Part shown: positions 16,047 through 24,748 of the stretch, in pieces
How the letters are laid out: each line of letters begins with the position of its first letter
Numbering within the stretch: the first letter of the stretch is position 1
Source: Arthrobacter sp. Soil763
GTDB lineage: Bacteria; Actinomycetota; Actinomycetes; Actinomycetales; Micrococcaceae
Reading direction: 5' to 3'
NCBI RefSeq assembly: GCF_001428365.1
Contig: NZ_LMSH01000002.1
Coordinates: forward strand, 186,001 to 250,000
DNA length: 64,000 bases
Program-made: the position numbers and the translations under genes
The notes under the pieces: model-generated
Told to the model about the DNA's origin: nothing
Databases searched by the model: none
The model's input: only the letters and a program-made list of their open reading frames with translations

Positions 16047-18071
16047 TCAGCGTCCCCGCAGGGAGGCGGCCGCCGGGACGCCGGGCGGGAATTCGGGCAA
16101 CGCACCCGACGGGGTATGGAAGATCCAGAGCGACAGCGTCCGGTAGGCGGCCCAATCGCCGTCGGCCGCCCGCAGTGACGCGATCTGCGATCCGTCCGGC
16201 TGTTCCGTGCTGCGGACCACCCGGAGGGGGACCGGGTCCGACTCCGGCAGCCGCAGCAGGATCGTCCCGGACCCCGGCAGGGTTGCCTGCGGGAACCTGA
16301 CCGCCGCGCCGCCGACCGAGATGTCCAGCAGCTCACCGCGGACACCATCGGTCTCCACCGGCGCCGTCACCTCCACCCGGTAGGCGTTGCGGCGGGAGGT
16401 GGCGAACTCGACGGCGCGGATCCGGCGCGTCCCCAGCACGAGCACGGCACCGGCGAGCACCAGCCAGGCGCCGGAAGCCACCGTGGAGCCCGCCGACGTG
16501 CGCCACGGAACCAGCCCGGCCAGCCCGGCCGCCGCATAAAGCAGCACCCCGCAGATCAGCACCACCATCACGATCAGGATGCGCGGCGTGCGGCCGCGGA
16601 GACGGGCGTCGGCAGCCCCCTTGGGCGTGACCTGGAACTCCAGCACGTTGCGGGACAGCAGCCACCAGAGGCACGCCAGGCCCACGGGTACGCGGAAGAT
16701 CCGCAGGGCAAAGGCGGTGGGCCAGTGGATTTCGTTGCGCATCAGCTGCTTGGAGCCCCACAGCCGCACCGTGAACATGGCCACGAACACGCCGAGGAAG
16801 ACCAGCGGGCCGGCCGTGGAGGTCTGGGCCCCCGACAGCATGATCAGCACAGGGATCAGGAAAGCCACCAGGGTCGCGATCCCTTCCAGCCACCAGAGCG
16901 TGCCGTTGAGGTACTCGTGGTAATTCCGCCACGACATCCAGCCCTTCGCCGCCCACAGCTTCTCGTGCACCAGGATCTGCATCGCCCCCATGCCCCAGCG
17001 CCGCCGCTGCAGCAGGTACTGGTCCGGGGTCGCCGGAGCGAGCCCCACCGCGAGGGTCTGGTGGTGGTACACGGTCTGCCAGCCGCGCCGGATGAGCTTG
17101 AGCGTGGTGTGCATGTCCTCGGTGATGGTCTCGGTGGCGACCCCGCCCACCTCTTCCAGGGCGCTCAGCCGCAGCAACGACGTCGACCCGCACCAGAACG
17201 GCCCGGCGCCGGGTACGTTGCGCGACGGCATCAGGACGTTGAAGAAGGTCCCCTGCTCGCCGGTGATGCCGTCGTCGTCGAACGCGCCGCCATTGTAGAA
17301 GGACTGCGGTCCCTGGATCAGGGCGACCTTGGGGTCAGCGAACCAGCCCAGCGTCGCGGTCAGGAACCCGGGAAGGGGGACATGGTCGCAGTCCAGCACG
17401 GCGATGATGTCGATGCCCGGGGCGCCGGCGGTCTTCTCCGCCGCCATCAGGCCGAGGGCGTGGTTCATGTTCCCTGCCTTGGCGTGGTCGTGCACCTCAC
17501 GGCGGACGTACCGGGCGCCGTAGGCGGCGCACATTTCCTCGACCCAGGGACGGTCGCCGTCGTCGAGGACCCACGTCTCATGCGCCGGTTCCAGCTGGCA
17601 GGCCGCCGCCACGGTGGGCGTCAGCACTTCGAGGGGCTCGTTGTAGGTCGGTATCAGCACCGCCACCCGCATCCCGTTCGGCGCCTCGGTGACCGGCGCC
17701 GGCGGATGGCTGTCGATGTTCCACACCGACCACGCCTTCAGGACCAGGCCGGCCAGCGGCAGCGCCTCGAACGTCAGCAGGATCCAGGCGACCGTCAGGT
17801 TCCACTGGCCCGACGGCAGCGTGAACAGGACACGCCATGTCAGGTACAGGACCAGGGCGGCGATGGCAGCGACGCCGCCCACGTGGGCCAGCCGCCGCGA
17901 CCGGGGAGCCTCCGGCCCGGGAGGCCCCAGCCGGGCGGCCCAGCCGGCGATGCCGGCCCGGGTCAGCGCCGCCGCGTCGAGCGCGGCAGGTCCCGGCGGC
18001 CGGGATGGGATGGGGTGTGTCGCAGTTGGCGGCGCGACGTCGTCGCGCGCCCGCAGGGCCTCACGGGGCAC
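16047..18071 (-). CDS. cellulose-synthase-like GT2 glycosyltransferase with PilZ domain
   Basis: A 674-residue membrane enzyme. Two helices (about 65-115) precede a GT2 domain with LDDGD (169), the DCD metal site (LDCDH, about 227), TED (TITED) and QRRRW at about 355-359, the complete processive-synthase set. Further helices follow, then a cytoplasmic PilZ domain with RRNAYR (560-565, the RxxxR motif) and DISVGG (582-588, DxSxxG), so c-di-GMP binding is expected. It probably makes a beta-linked exopolysaccharide. No bcsB, bcsZ or bcsC-like gene is adjacent. GTG start with GAGGAGACCAG upstream. Confidence 0.9.
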   Translation of the reverse strand: MPREALRARDDVAPPTATHPIPSRPPGPAALDAAALTRAGIAGWAARLGPPGPEAPRSRRLAHVGGVAAIAALVLYLTWRVLFTLPSGQWNLTVAWILLTFEALPLAGLVLKAWSVWNIDSHPPAPVTEAPNGMRVAVLIPTYNEPLEVLTPTVAAACQLEPAHETWVLDDGDRPWVEEMCAAYGARYVRREVHDHAKAGNMNHALGLMAAEKTAGAPGIDIIAVLDCDHVPLPGFLTATLGWFADPKVALIQGPQSFYNGGAFDDDGITGEQGTFFNVLMPSRNVPGAGPFWCGSTSLLRLSALEEVGGVATETITEDMHTTLKLIRRGWQTVYHHQTLAVGLAPATPDQYLLQRRRWGMGAMQILVHEKLWAAKGWMSWRNYHEYLNGTLWWLEGIATLVAFLIPVLIMLSGAQTSTAGPLVFLGVFVAMFTVRLWGSKQLMRNEIHWPTAFALRIFRVPVGLACLWWLLSRNVLEFQVTPKGAADARLRGRTPRILIVMVVLICGVLLYAAAGLAGLVPWRTSAGSTVASGAWLVLAGAVLVLGTRRIRAVEFATSRRNAYRVEVTAPVETDGVRGELLDISVGGAAVRFPQATLPGSGTILLRLPESDPVPLRVVRSTEQPDGSQIASLRAADGDWAAYRTLSLWIFHTPSGALPEFPPGVPAAASLRGR

Positions 18072-18287
18072 CTGGTCTCCTCAGCTAGATCGGTTTGCTT
18101 GGACCGACTTTAGCCGCGGCGGGGCGCCCGCCCGCGCGCCCTGACCGAATCCTTGCGCAATACTTCGGCGGGGATGCTCTGCCGTACGCCAAGAGCGCGT
18201 CCCAAGTGCCCGGGGCGTCTTTTGCGAGGGCAGGGTTCCTGCACATACTGGAAGTCAGATCTCGGCGGCCGGGAAGGAGAGTGGCCC

Positions 18288-18878
18288 ATGAGCGACGCGG
18301 GACGGTCGGCGTACCGGCGCCGGGTGGAACGTGCGGCCGAGCTGCGCTCCATCCGGGCCAGCGGCAGCAGCGTCCGGGAAAACGACGAGCTCAGCGCCGC
18401 GGAAGAGGAGCTCCGGCAAAAACGCGCACGGGTGGACGACGCGGCGAAGGCCGAGTACCTGGTCCGTGATGCCATGGCGCAGGGGAAGTTCGACAACCTC
18501 AAGTACGCGGGCAAACCGATTCCGGGCCTCGGCGAGGTGTACGACCCGGACTGGTGGGTGAAGGGCCTGCTCCAGCGCGAAAACGTCACCGGGCTGGGGC
18601 CGGCCGCGATCCTGCTGCGCACCGAGGACGCCGGACTCGACGAACGGCTGGATGCCCAGCCGACGGAGCACCAGGTCCGGGACATCGTGGCGGACTTCAA
18701 CGCCCGGGTCATCGACGCCCGGAGGCAGCTCCAGGGCGGCCCGCCGGTGATCACCAAAACCCGCGACGTCGACGCCGAGGTCGTGCGGTGGCGCGAGCGC
18801 CGGTCAGCCGCCGCCGTCGTCCTGCCCGCGCCGGAACCTGAACGGCGCTGGTGGCGCCGGCTGCGGCGGCGCACCTAG
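18288..18878 (+). CDS. DUF1992 (DnaJ-homologue C28-like) domain protein
   Basis: A 196-residue soluble protein. The core AEYLVRDAMAQGKFDNLKYAGKPIP is the signature of the DUF1992 family, which carries the historical name DnaJ homologue but has no J domain (no HPD). Helical N-terminus and an Arg-rich C-terminus. Function unknown. ATG 18288 follows GGGAAGGAGA. It is divergent from the glycosyltransferase, with a 215-nt gap. Confidence 0.85.
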   Translation: MSDAGRSAYRRRVERAAELRSIRASGSSVRENDELSAAEEELRQKRARVDDAAKAEYLVRDAMAQGKFDNLKYAGKPIPGLGEVYDPDWWVKGLLQRENVTGLGPAAILLRTEDAGLDERLDAQPTEHQVRDIVADFNARVIDARRQLQGGPPVITKTRDVDAEVVRWRERRSAAAVVLPAPEPERRWWRRLRRRT

Positions 18879-18909
18879 GAATCCCGGCCCGGGTCCGCGA
18901 GATGGCAGG

Positions 18910-18942
18910 TCACGGCAGTGTCCGGCGTGAACACTGCCGTGA
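18910..18942. terminator. 12-bp hairpin between convergent genes
   Basis: TCACGGCAGTGT (18910-18921) and its exact complement (18931-18942) with a 9-nt loop, between the DUF1992 gene and the convergent reductase gene. Confidence 0.75.
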
Positions 18943-18988
18943 TCTGACATTTCGGCGCGCGTATGACCTCGGCGCTGACCGGCTGGGC

Positions 18989-19630
18989 TCAGATGGTGCG
19001 CGGCGCCTTGGCCAGGTTCTCCCGCAGTTCGGCCGCGTTCTGCCGGGCGACGTAGGCCGGGCGGTCCCGCTCCACCCGCCAGCTCTCCGAGAGCGGGCCG
19101 ATGTTGACGGTGTCGAAGCCGAACTCGTCGTAGAGCCGGGTCACCAGCTCGGCCGCCTCCGGGTAGTCGCTGGCGGTGGCCAGGGCCCGGCGGTTTTCGG
19201 TGCCGGCCGGCATTCCGTCGGTGGTGATGTCGGTGTACATGATGTGGTTGAAGCCCTTGGCGACCTTGGAGCCGGGCAGGTGTTCCTGCAGCAGCCCCGA
19301 GGTTGTGGCCTCACCGCTGTCCAGCGCCGGGATGCGCCCGTCGCGCTCCCAGTAGTAGTTGTTGGTGTCGATGACGATCTTGCCCGCCAGCGGCTCGGCC
19401 GGGATGTCCTTGATGCTCTTGAGCGGGACGGTGACGACGGCGAAGTCGCCCGCCGCTGCGGCCTCGGCGGCCGTGGCCGCGCGGGCGCGGGGACCCAGTT
19501 CCGACACCAGGCCGGCCAGGGTTGCCGGGCCGCGGGAGTTGCTGATGACGACGTCGTAGCCCAGCTCCACTGCCTTGCGGGCGAGCTGGCCGCCGATGTG
19601 TCCTGCACCGATGATTCCGATAGTAGTCAT
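18989..19630 (-). CDS. NADPH-dependent F420 reductase-type oxidoreductase
   Basis: A 213-residue Rossmann protein. IGIIGAGHIGGQLA is the nucleotide loop, followed by ISNSRGP (phosphate recognition, favouring NADP) and AKGFNH near the substrate site. It belongs to the F420-dependent NADP oxidoreductase/NADP-binding family; many actinobacterial members are annotated this way without proof of F420 use. ATG 19630 is chosen because the motif then begins at residue 2-3; an upstream GTG at 19645 is in frame. Confidence 0.85.
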   Translation of the reverse strand: MTTIGIIGAGHIGGQLARKAVELGYDVVISNSRGPATLAGLVSELGPRARAATAAEAAAAGDFAVVTVPLKSIKDIPAEPLAGKIVIDTNNYYWERDGRIPALDSGEATTSGLLQEHLPGSKVAKGFNHIMYTDITTDGMPAGTENRRALATASDYPEAAELVTRLYDEFGFDTVNIGPLSESWRVERDRPAYVARQNAAELRENLAKAPRTI

Positions 19631-19663
19631 ACCCGGGCTAACCACGCCGCGGCCGCGGATATT

Positions 19664-19981
19664 TCAGGGGTGCAGCCAGTCCTGGCGGAAGTCCGGGTGG
19701 TCGAAGTAGGGCAGCGCCAGGGCCTGCAGCGACCGCTCCATCCAGTCCAGGGACCGGGGTGCCCAGTGGGTTTCCTGGAGAGCGTCGCTGACCATCGCGG
19801 CCAGCGCGGCCTGCCGGGCCGCCTCGACGACGCCGATCAGCCTGCGCTTGGCCTCGCACTCGAGCAGCAGTCGCTGTTCGTACCATTCCCCGGACTTGGA
19901 GACGGTCCGGTCGCTGAGCAGGGTCCGGGCCGCCGCTTCATCCTCGGAAATCCGCTCGGACAAAAACTCGACGATGTCCAC
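19664..19981 (-). CDS. DUF6221-like small protein
   Basis: A 105-residue soluble, helical protein. It begins VDIVEFLSERISEDE and contains RLLLECEAKRRLIGVV and a terminal HPDFRQDW block, the pattern I associate with the actinobacterial DUF6221 family (function unknown). GTG 19981 is the start because the family N-terminus aligns there. It follows the antiporter gene by 31 nt on the same strand and may be cotranscribed with it. Confidence 0.7.
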   Translation of the reverse strand: MDIVEFLSERISEDEAAARTLLSDRTVSKSGEWYEQRLLLECEAKRRLIGVVEAARQAALAAMVSDALQETHWAPRSLDWMERSLQALALPYFDHPDFRQDWLHP

Positions 19982-20012
19982 ATCCCGAGGGTACGCGCGC
20001 CCGGCCCGGGGG

Positions 20013-21887
20013 TCACCCCAGCAGTTCGTCCTCGTAGCACCAGCGCCAGTCCTCGCCCGGTTCGACGCTGCGCATGACCGGGTGGCCGGTCGCCTGGAAG
20101 TGCCTGGCCGCGTGCGTTCCGGGGGAGGAGTCGCAGCAGCCCACCTGTCCGCACGCCAGGCACATCCGCAGGTGGACCGGCGTCGTGCCGTCCCTTCGGC
20201 AGTCCGCGCAGAACGGGTCGGCCGGAACCTCCGGGTCCGGCGCGGATTCCAAATGCCCGCAGATCCCGCCGGGACGGGCGATACCCTCGCCGCCGCCCCC
20301 GCCGTCGGTGTCCAGCTCATCCAGCGAGGCGTCCAGCATCGATTCCTCGACGTCCAGCCGTTCCAGCACCCCGCTGAGGACCTCATGCGCGTATTCGCCG
20401 CCGCGGCGCAGTTCCAGCACCTTGGCGCGTTCGGCGTCGAGCATGGCCAGCCGCAGCTGCGCGTAGCGCTGGCTGGGGGTCGCTGCTTCCGACGTCGGCC
20501 GGCCCAGGCGCTCCCAGGCCGCCAGGCCGCGTTCCTGGGTGCGCCGCTTCAGCATCGCGACGACCTCGGGCGGGTCCTCGTCAGTGCGCAGTTCCTGCAG
20601 TTTGGCCACGCCGGCCGCGGTGGCCAGCTGCATCAGGGACGCCTGGTTCAGGGCGTCCTCGCGCTGGTCCGGGCCCTGGACCCGGAGCAACCGGACCAGC
20701 CCCGGCAGCGTCAGGCCCTGCAGCGCCAGCGTCCCGCCGACCACCACCAGCGCGGCCAGGACCAGCACTTGGCGGTGCTCCAGGTCCGCGGGCAGCACCA
20801 GGACGGCCGCCAGGGTCACCACCCCGCGCATGCCGGCCCACGACACGATCGCGGCGAACTGCCACGGCGGGGCCGGATCGGCGCGCCGGACCGCCGGGAT
20901 CAGCCGCGGCAGGTACGTCGCCGGGAACACCCAGACCGGCCTCAGCAGCAGCACCGCCAGCAGGATCACCCCGCAGCCGGCCCAGATCCGGCCAGCCCCC
21001 AGCGAGTCGTCCTGGACGCCCGCGATGATGGTGCTGACCTGCAGCCCGATCAGCAGGAAGACCGAATTTTCGAGCAGGAACTGCACCGTGTCCCAGTTGC
21101 TGCGCTGGCTCAGCCGGGCCGCGCCGTTCGGCATGGACGGCGCCTTCATGCCCATCACCAGCCCGGTGACGACGACGGCGAGGACACCGGAGGCGTGGAT
21201 GGCCTCCGCCGGGAGGTACGCGACGAACGGCGCCATCAACGACGTCGAGGTGTTGATTGCCACGTTCCGGATCCGCTTCCGGAGTTCGGTCAGCACGTAG
21301 GCCGCGGCCAGCCCGACAACCAGGCCGCCGCCCGCGGCGAGCACGAACCCGCCGGCGATGTCCAGCGCGGACACGGAGCCGGCGATCGCGGCGATGGAGG
21401 CGCGCAGGCAGACCAGGGCGGTGGCGTCGTTGACCAGCGACTCGCCCTCCAAGATGGTGACGATCCGGCGCGGCATGCCCACCTTGCGGGCGATCGCTGT
21501 CGCGGCGACGGCATCGGGCGGGGCGACGACGGCACCCAGTGCGATCGCCGCGGCCAGCGGGATCTCCGGGAACAGCCACCACACGACGGCGCCGACCGCG
21601 AGCGTGCCGAAGATGACGTAGCCCACCGAGAGCAGCCCGATGGCGCGGCGGTTGGAACCGAAGTCGAACAGCGAGGTCCGCAGCGCCGCGGCGTAGAGCA
21701 GCGGCGGCAGCAAGCCGACGAGAACGAGTTCCGGGTTCAGGTCAATGGTCGGGACGAAGGGCAGGAAGGACCCCGCGACGCCGGCGAGCACCAGCAGCAG
21801 CGGAACGGACACGTTGAGCTTTCGGCCCAGTGCGCTGCCGGCACAGACGACGGCGACGAGCACGAGCAGTCCGAGGGCGACTTCCAT
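20013..21887 (-). CDS. CPA1-type Na+/H+ antiporter fused to a UBP-type zinc finger
   Basis: A 624-residue fusion. Residues 1-400 carry about twelve membrane helices of the CPA1 exchanger, with PPDAVAATAI and EGESLVNDATA (the ND ion-binding pair). A cytoplasmic helical part follows, and the last 90 or so residues form a UBP (ubiquitin-hydrolase-type) zinc finger: CGH near 541, FCADC, MCLACGQVGCC, GTHAARH and ATGH supply the Cys/His ligands. The antiporter exchanges Na+ or K+ for H+ across the membrane. The finger may bind a C-terminal peptide or ligand that gates transport, which is inference. Confidence 0.9.
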   Translation of the reverse strand: MEVALGLLVLVAVVCAGSALGRKLNVSVPLLLVLAGVAGSFLPFVPTIDLNPELVLVGLLPPLLYAAALRTSLFDFGSNRRAIGLLSVGYVIFGTLAVGAVVWWLFPEIPLAAAIALGAVVAPPDAVAATAIARKVGMPRRIVTILEGESLVNDATALVCLRASIAAIAGSVSALDIAGGFVLAAGGGLVVGLAAAYVLTELRKRIRNVAINTSTSLMAPFVAYLPAEAIHASGVLAVVVTGLVMGMKAPSMPNGAARLSQRSNWDTVQFLLENSVFLLIGLQVSTIIAGVQDDSLGAGRIWAGCGVILLAVLLLRPVWVFPATYLPRLIPAVRRADPAPPWQFAAIVSWAGMRGVVTLAAVLVLPADLEHRQVLVLAALVVVGGTLALQGLTLPGLVRLLRVQGPDQREDALNQASLMQLATAAGVAKLQELRTDEDPPEVVAMLKRRTQERGLAAWERLGRPTSEAATPSQRYAQLRLAMLDAERAKVLELRRGGEYAHEVLSGVLERLDVEESMLDASLDELDTDGGGGGEGIARPGGICGHLESAPDPEVPADPFCADCRRDGTTPVHLRMCLACGQVGCCDSSPGTHAARHFQATGHPVMRSVEPGEDWRWCYEDELLG

Positions 21888-21956
21888 GGGGCCATTCTCT
21901 CAGCCCGGCGGGCGGGCATTGCCGGACCGCAGGAAGCCATGTTTCACTTAAACCCG

Positions 21957-22070
21957 TGGAGGGGAGTATCCCCCGAATGTCCCGTCGTCAGTACGGCCGC
22001 CCCTGAGCGGCCCGGCGGTGCAGGCCCGCAGCGGCCGGGAAAGACCTCCAGTTGGTAGCTACTGACTGGA
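21957..22070 (+). ncRNA. structured leader (putative riboswitch) upstream of terC
   Basis: TGGAGG (21957-21962) pairs with CCTCCA (22045-22050) to close a multi-stem domain. The domain begins GGGGAGTATCCCC and contains the hairpin GGCCGC/GCGGCC (21995-22000 with 22007-22012). The 3' closing strand overlaps an alternative hairpin, TCCAGT (22047-22052) with ACTGGA (22065-22070), which would cover the GGAAG ahead of the terC start. Both pairings cannot form together, as in a translational switch. The GGGGAGTA element and the TerC context recall the yybP-ykoY (Mn2+) riboswitch or the actinobacterial terC RNA motif. Confidence 0.6.
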
Positions 22071-22085
22071 AGCGGGTGTCCCCTG

Positions 22086-23141
22086 ATGAATGTTCCCCTC
22101 TGGGCCTGGTTGGCCGTCCTGGCCGTGATTGTGCTGATGCTGGCCGTGGACCTGTTCGCGCACCGCAAGGCCCACGTGATCGGTGTCCGTGAAGCCGCGC
22201 TGTGGTCCGCCCTCTGGGTCGCGCTGGGCGTGGGTTTCGGTGCCCTCGTCTGGCTGCTCTACGGCGCCGAACTGGGCCAGCAATACTTCGCCGGCTACCT
22301 GATCGAGAAGTCCCTGGCCGTCGACAACGTCTTTATCTGGGCGATCATCTTCACCTATTTCGCTGTACCCCGTGAATACCAGCACCGGGTGTTGTTCTTC
22401 GGGGTGCTCGGCGCCCTGGTGTTCCGCGGCATCTTCATCGCCGCCGGCTCCGCGATCATCGCCAGCGCCGGCTGGGTGCTGTACCTGTTTGCCACGTTCC
22501 TGCTGCTCACCGGCTACCGGATGATCCGGCACCGCAACGAGCAGCTGGACCCCGAGGAATCCAGGCTGCTGCGGCTGTTCCGGCGCCGGGTGCCCATGAC
22601 GAACGACTTCCACGGCCAGCGGTTCCTGGTCCGTAAGCAGGGCGTCCTGCTGGCGACGCCGCTGCTGGCGGTGCTGGCCCTGATCGAGTTCACCGACATC
22701 ATCTTCGCCGTCGACTCCATCCCCGCTATTTTCGCCGTCACCGACGAGGTGTTCCTGGTCTTCACGGCGAACGCCTTCGCGATCCTGGGGCTGCGCGCCA
22801 TGTACTTCCTGCTGGCGGATCTGATTCACCGTTTCGTCTACCTCAAGGTCGGGCTGGCGCTGGTCCTGATCTGGGTGGGGATCAAGATGCTCCTGAAGGT
22901 CGACCTCTACTACATCCCGACGCCGCTTTCGCTGGCCGTCATTGCGCTCATCCTGGGCGCCTCCATCGGGATGAGCCTCTGGGCCACCCGCGGCCAGGGG
23001 CGCAAGGCCCCGCCGGCGCCGGCGAACCCGCCGTTCGGGACCGCCACGGCGGAGGAGATTGCCGGGCTGGAACCGCTGTGGCGGCGGGGATCCCGGGCGA
23101 AGGAGGCCACCGGGCAGGGCCGGGACGGGACCGGGAGCTAG
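22086..23141 (+). CDS. TerC family integral membrane protein
   Basis: A 351-residue inner-membrane protein with about nine helices and the family motifs EKSLAVDNVFIW, ALIEFTDIIFAVDSIPA and a cytosolic loop around residues 155-185. The conserved acidic residues inside helices suggest metal-ion export; TerC/Alx proteins export Mn2+ or serve metalation of secreted proteins. The structured leader upstream fits metal-responsive control. ATG 22086 begins MNVPLWAWLAVLAV, directly entering helix one. It converges on amtB with a 15-nt gap. Confidence 0.92.
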   Translation: MNVPLWAWLAVLAVIVLMLAVDLFAHRKAHVIGVREAALWSALWVALGVGFGALVWLLYGAELGQQYFAGYLIEKSLAVDNVFIWAIIFTYFAVPREYQHRVLFFGVLGALVFRGIFIAAGSAIIASAGWVLYLFATFLLLTGYRMIRHRNEQLDPEESRLLRLFRRRVPMTNDFHGQRFLVRKQGVLLATPLLAVLALIEFTDIIFAVDSIPAIFAVTDEVFLVFTANAFAILGLRAMYFLLADLIHRFVYLKVGLALVLIWVGIKMLLKVDLYYIPTPLSLAVIALILGASIGMSLWATRGQGRKAPPAPANPPFGTATAEEIAGLEPLWRRGSRAKEATGQGRDGTGS

Positions 23142-23156
23142 CCCGGCCGGCCCGCT

Positions 23157-24521
23157 CTAGGCGAGGCTGTCCTCCATCGCCCGCTCCGGCCGGCTGTGCT
23201 GCGCCAGACCTTCCGAGGGCGCAGCCGGCCGCGCGGCGGCGGACTGGCCGTGATGGGCCTGGACGTGATGGCCGAACGGGTTGAAGCGGCTGTGGGCCAG
23301 ACCGTCGAATTCGTAGGCGGTCTCGGCGTGCTCGGAACGGTCGACGCCGGCCAGTTCGGCCTCGTGGCTGACCCGGAAACCGACCGTCCTGTGGATCGCC
23401 AGCCCGATTGCCGCCGTCGCCAGGCCCGAGAGCGTGACGGTGATCAGTACCGCGACCGTCTGCGCGATCAGCTGGTGCAGGCCTCCGCCGTAGAACAGTC
23501 CGCCCGCCTGGCCGGCGCCCGGCAGTGCGATGAGGCCCAGCGCCAGCGTCCCGATCAGGCCGCCGCCCAGGTGGACGCCCACGACATCCAGGGAATCATC
23601 CAGGCCAAACGTGTACTTCAGGTCCACGAACACGCAGCAGGCGGCACCGGCCGCCAGGCCCAGTCCGACGGCGGCGAGCGGGCTGATGTTGGCGCAGGAC
23701 GGCGTAATCGCGACCAGCCCCGCGACGACGCCGGACGCGGCGCCGAGCGAGGTGGGGTGGCCGTGGCGGACCTTCTCAACGACGAGCCAGCCCAGCATGG
23801 CCGCGGCCGGGGCGGCGAGGGTGTTGACCCAGATCAGGCCTGCCTGTTCCGCGGTCGTGGCAGCGCCCGCGTTGAAGCCGAACCAGCCGAACCAGAGGAA
23901 GCCGGCGCCGAGCATGACGAACGGGATGTTGTGCGGCCGGTGGGACGGGTCCTTGCCGAAGCCGTGGCGGTTGCCCAGGATCAGCACCAGCACCAGGGCG
24001 GCGGTGCCGGAGCTGATCTCCACCACGGTGCCGCCGGCGAAGTCGATCACCTGGCCAAAGACCGCACTGACGGCCCCGCCTGCGCTCATCAGGCCGCCGC
24101 CCCACACCATGAACGCCAGCGGGCAGTAGACCACGGTCACCCAGACCGGCACGAAGAGTGCCCAGGCGGTGAACTTCGCGCGGTCGGCGATCGCGCCGCT
24201 GATCAGGGCGACGGTGATGATGGCGAACGTGGCGCTGAATCCGGCCTTGAGGAGTTCGGAGGAGCCCGTCAGCTTGGCGAGGCCGAAGGCGGCGAAGGGG
24301 TTGCCGAAGATCCCCAGGAAGCCCTGGCCGGTGGTCATCGAATAGCCCCACAGGACCCAGACGACACCCACGATCCCTGCCGCGGCGAAGCTCATCATGA
24401 TCATGTTCAGCGCAGCCTTGGCCCGGGTCATGCCGCCATAAAAGAGCCCCAGGGCAGGTGTCATCAGCAGCACCAACGCCGCCGACACCATGATCCAGAT
24501 ATTTCCCGCGGTGAGTTCCAC
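23157..24521 (-). CDS. amt: ammonium transporter (Amt)
   Basis: A 454-residue Amt/MEP/Rh channel with 11 helices. LMTPALGLFYGGM is the N-terminal signature, DFAGGTVVEISSGTAALV the central signature and GVHLGGGLIGTL holds a pore His. It conducts NH4+/NH3 into the cell under nitrogen limitation. The C-terminal tail is unusually long, His- and Ala-rich. GTG 24521 is chosen because GGAGAAGGGG lies 7 nt upstream and the helix starts soon after. No glnK or glnD lies nearby, although amt-glnK pairing is common. Confidence 0.9.
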   Translation of the reverse strand: MELTAGNIWIMVSAALVLLMTPALGLFYGGMTRAKAALNMIMMSFAAAGIVGVVWVLWGYSMTTGQGFLGIFGNPFAAFGLAKLTGSSELLKAGFSATFAIITVALISGAIADRAKFTAWALFVPVWVTVVYCPLAFMVWGGGLMSAGGAVSAVFGQVIDFAGGTVVEISSGTAALVLVLILGNRHGFGKDPSHRPHNIPFVMLGAGFLWFGWFGFNAGAATTAEQAGLIWVNTLAAPAAAMLGWLVVEKVRHGHPTSLGAASGVVAGLVAITPSCANISPLAAVGLGLAAGAACCVFVDLKYTFGLDDSLDVVGVHLGGGLIGTLALGLIALPGAGQAGGLFYGGGLHQLIAQTVAVLITVTLSGLATAAIGLAIHRTVGFRVSHEAELAGVDRSEHAETAYEFDGLAHSRFNPFGHHVQAHHGQSAAARPAAPSEGLAQHSRPERAMEDSLA

Positions 24522-24748
24522 CGGCGTGCCCCTTCTCCACAATTCGCTCACCGGGACACCTCGCCGCCGGTCCCCAACCGGCTTCAATCCTCGCGGGCGC
24601 GTGTTTCAGGCGATCGGGAGGTACGTTGCAGGGAAGTTACAGAAACCGCGGGGTCGTGACGCCGCGGTGTCGGGCGTGTTTCAGCCAGGTAAACGGCGGC
24701 CCTCCGGCAGGCCCGGCGGCGGAAAGCGGGCCTGCCAGCGGGGCTGCC

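Noticed and set aside
18288..18878. True DnaJ-type co-chaperone
   Set aside because: The DUF1992 protein bears a DnaJ-related name only; there is no HPD motif.
19848..22058. 736-codon plus-strand frame opposite the antiporter gene
   Set aside because: Composition is Arg/Gln/Gly/His repeats typical of antisense GC-rich DNA; the minus frame has clear membrane helices and zinc ligands.
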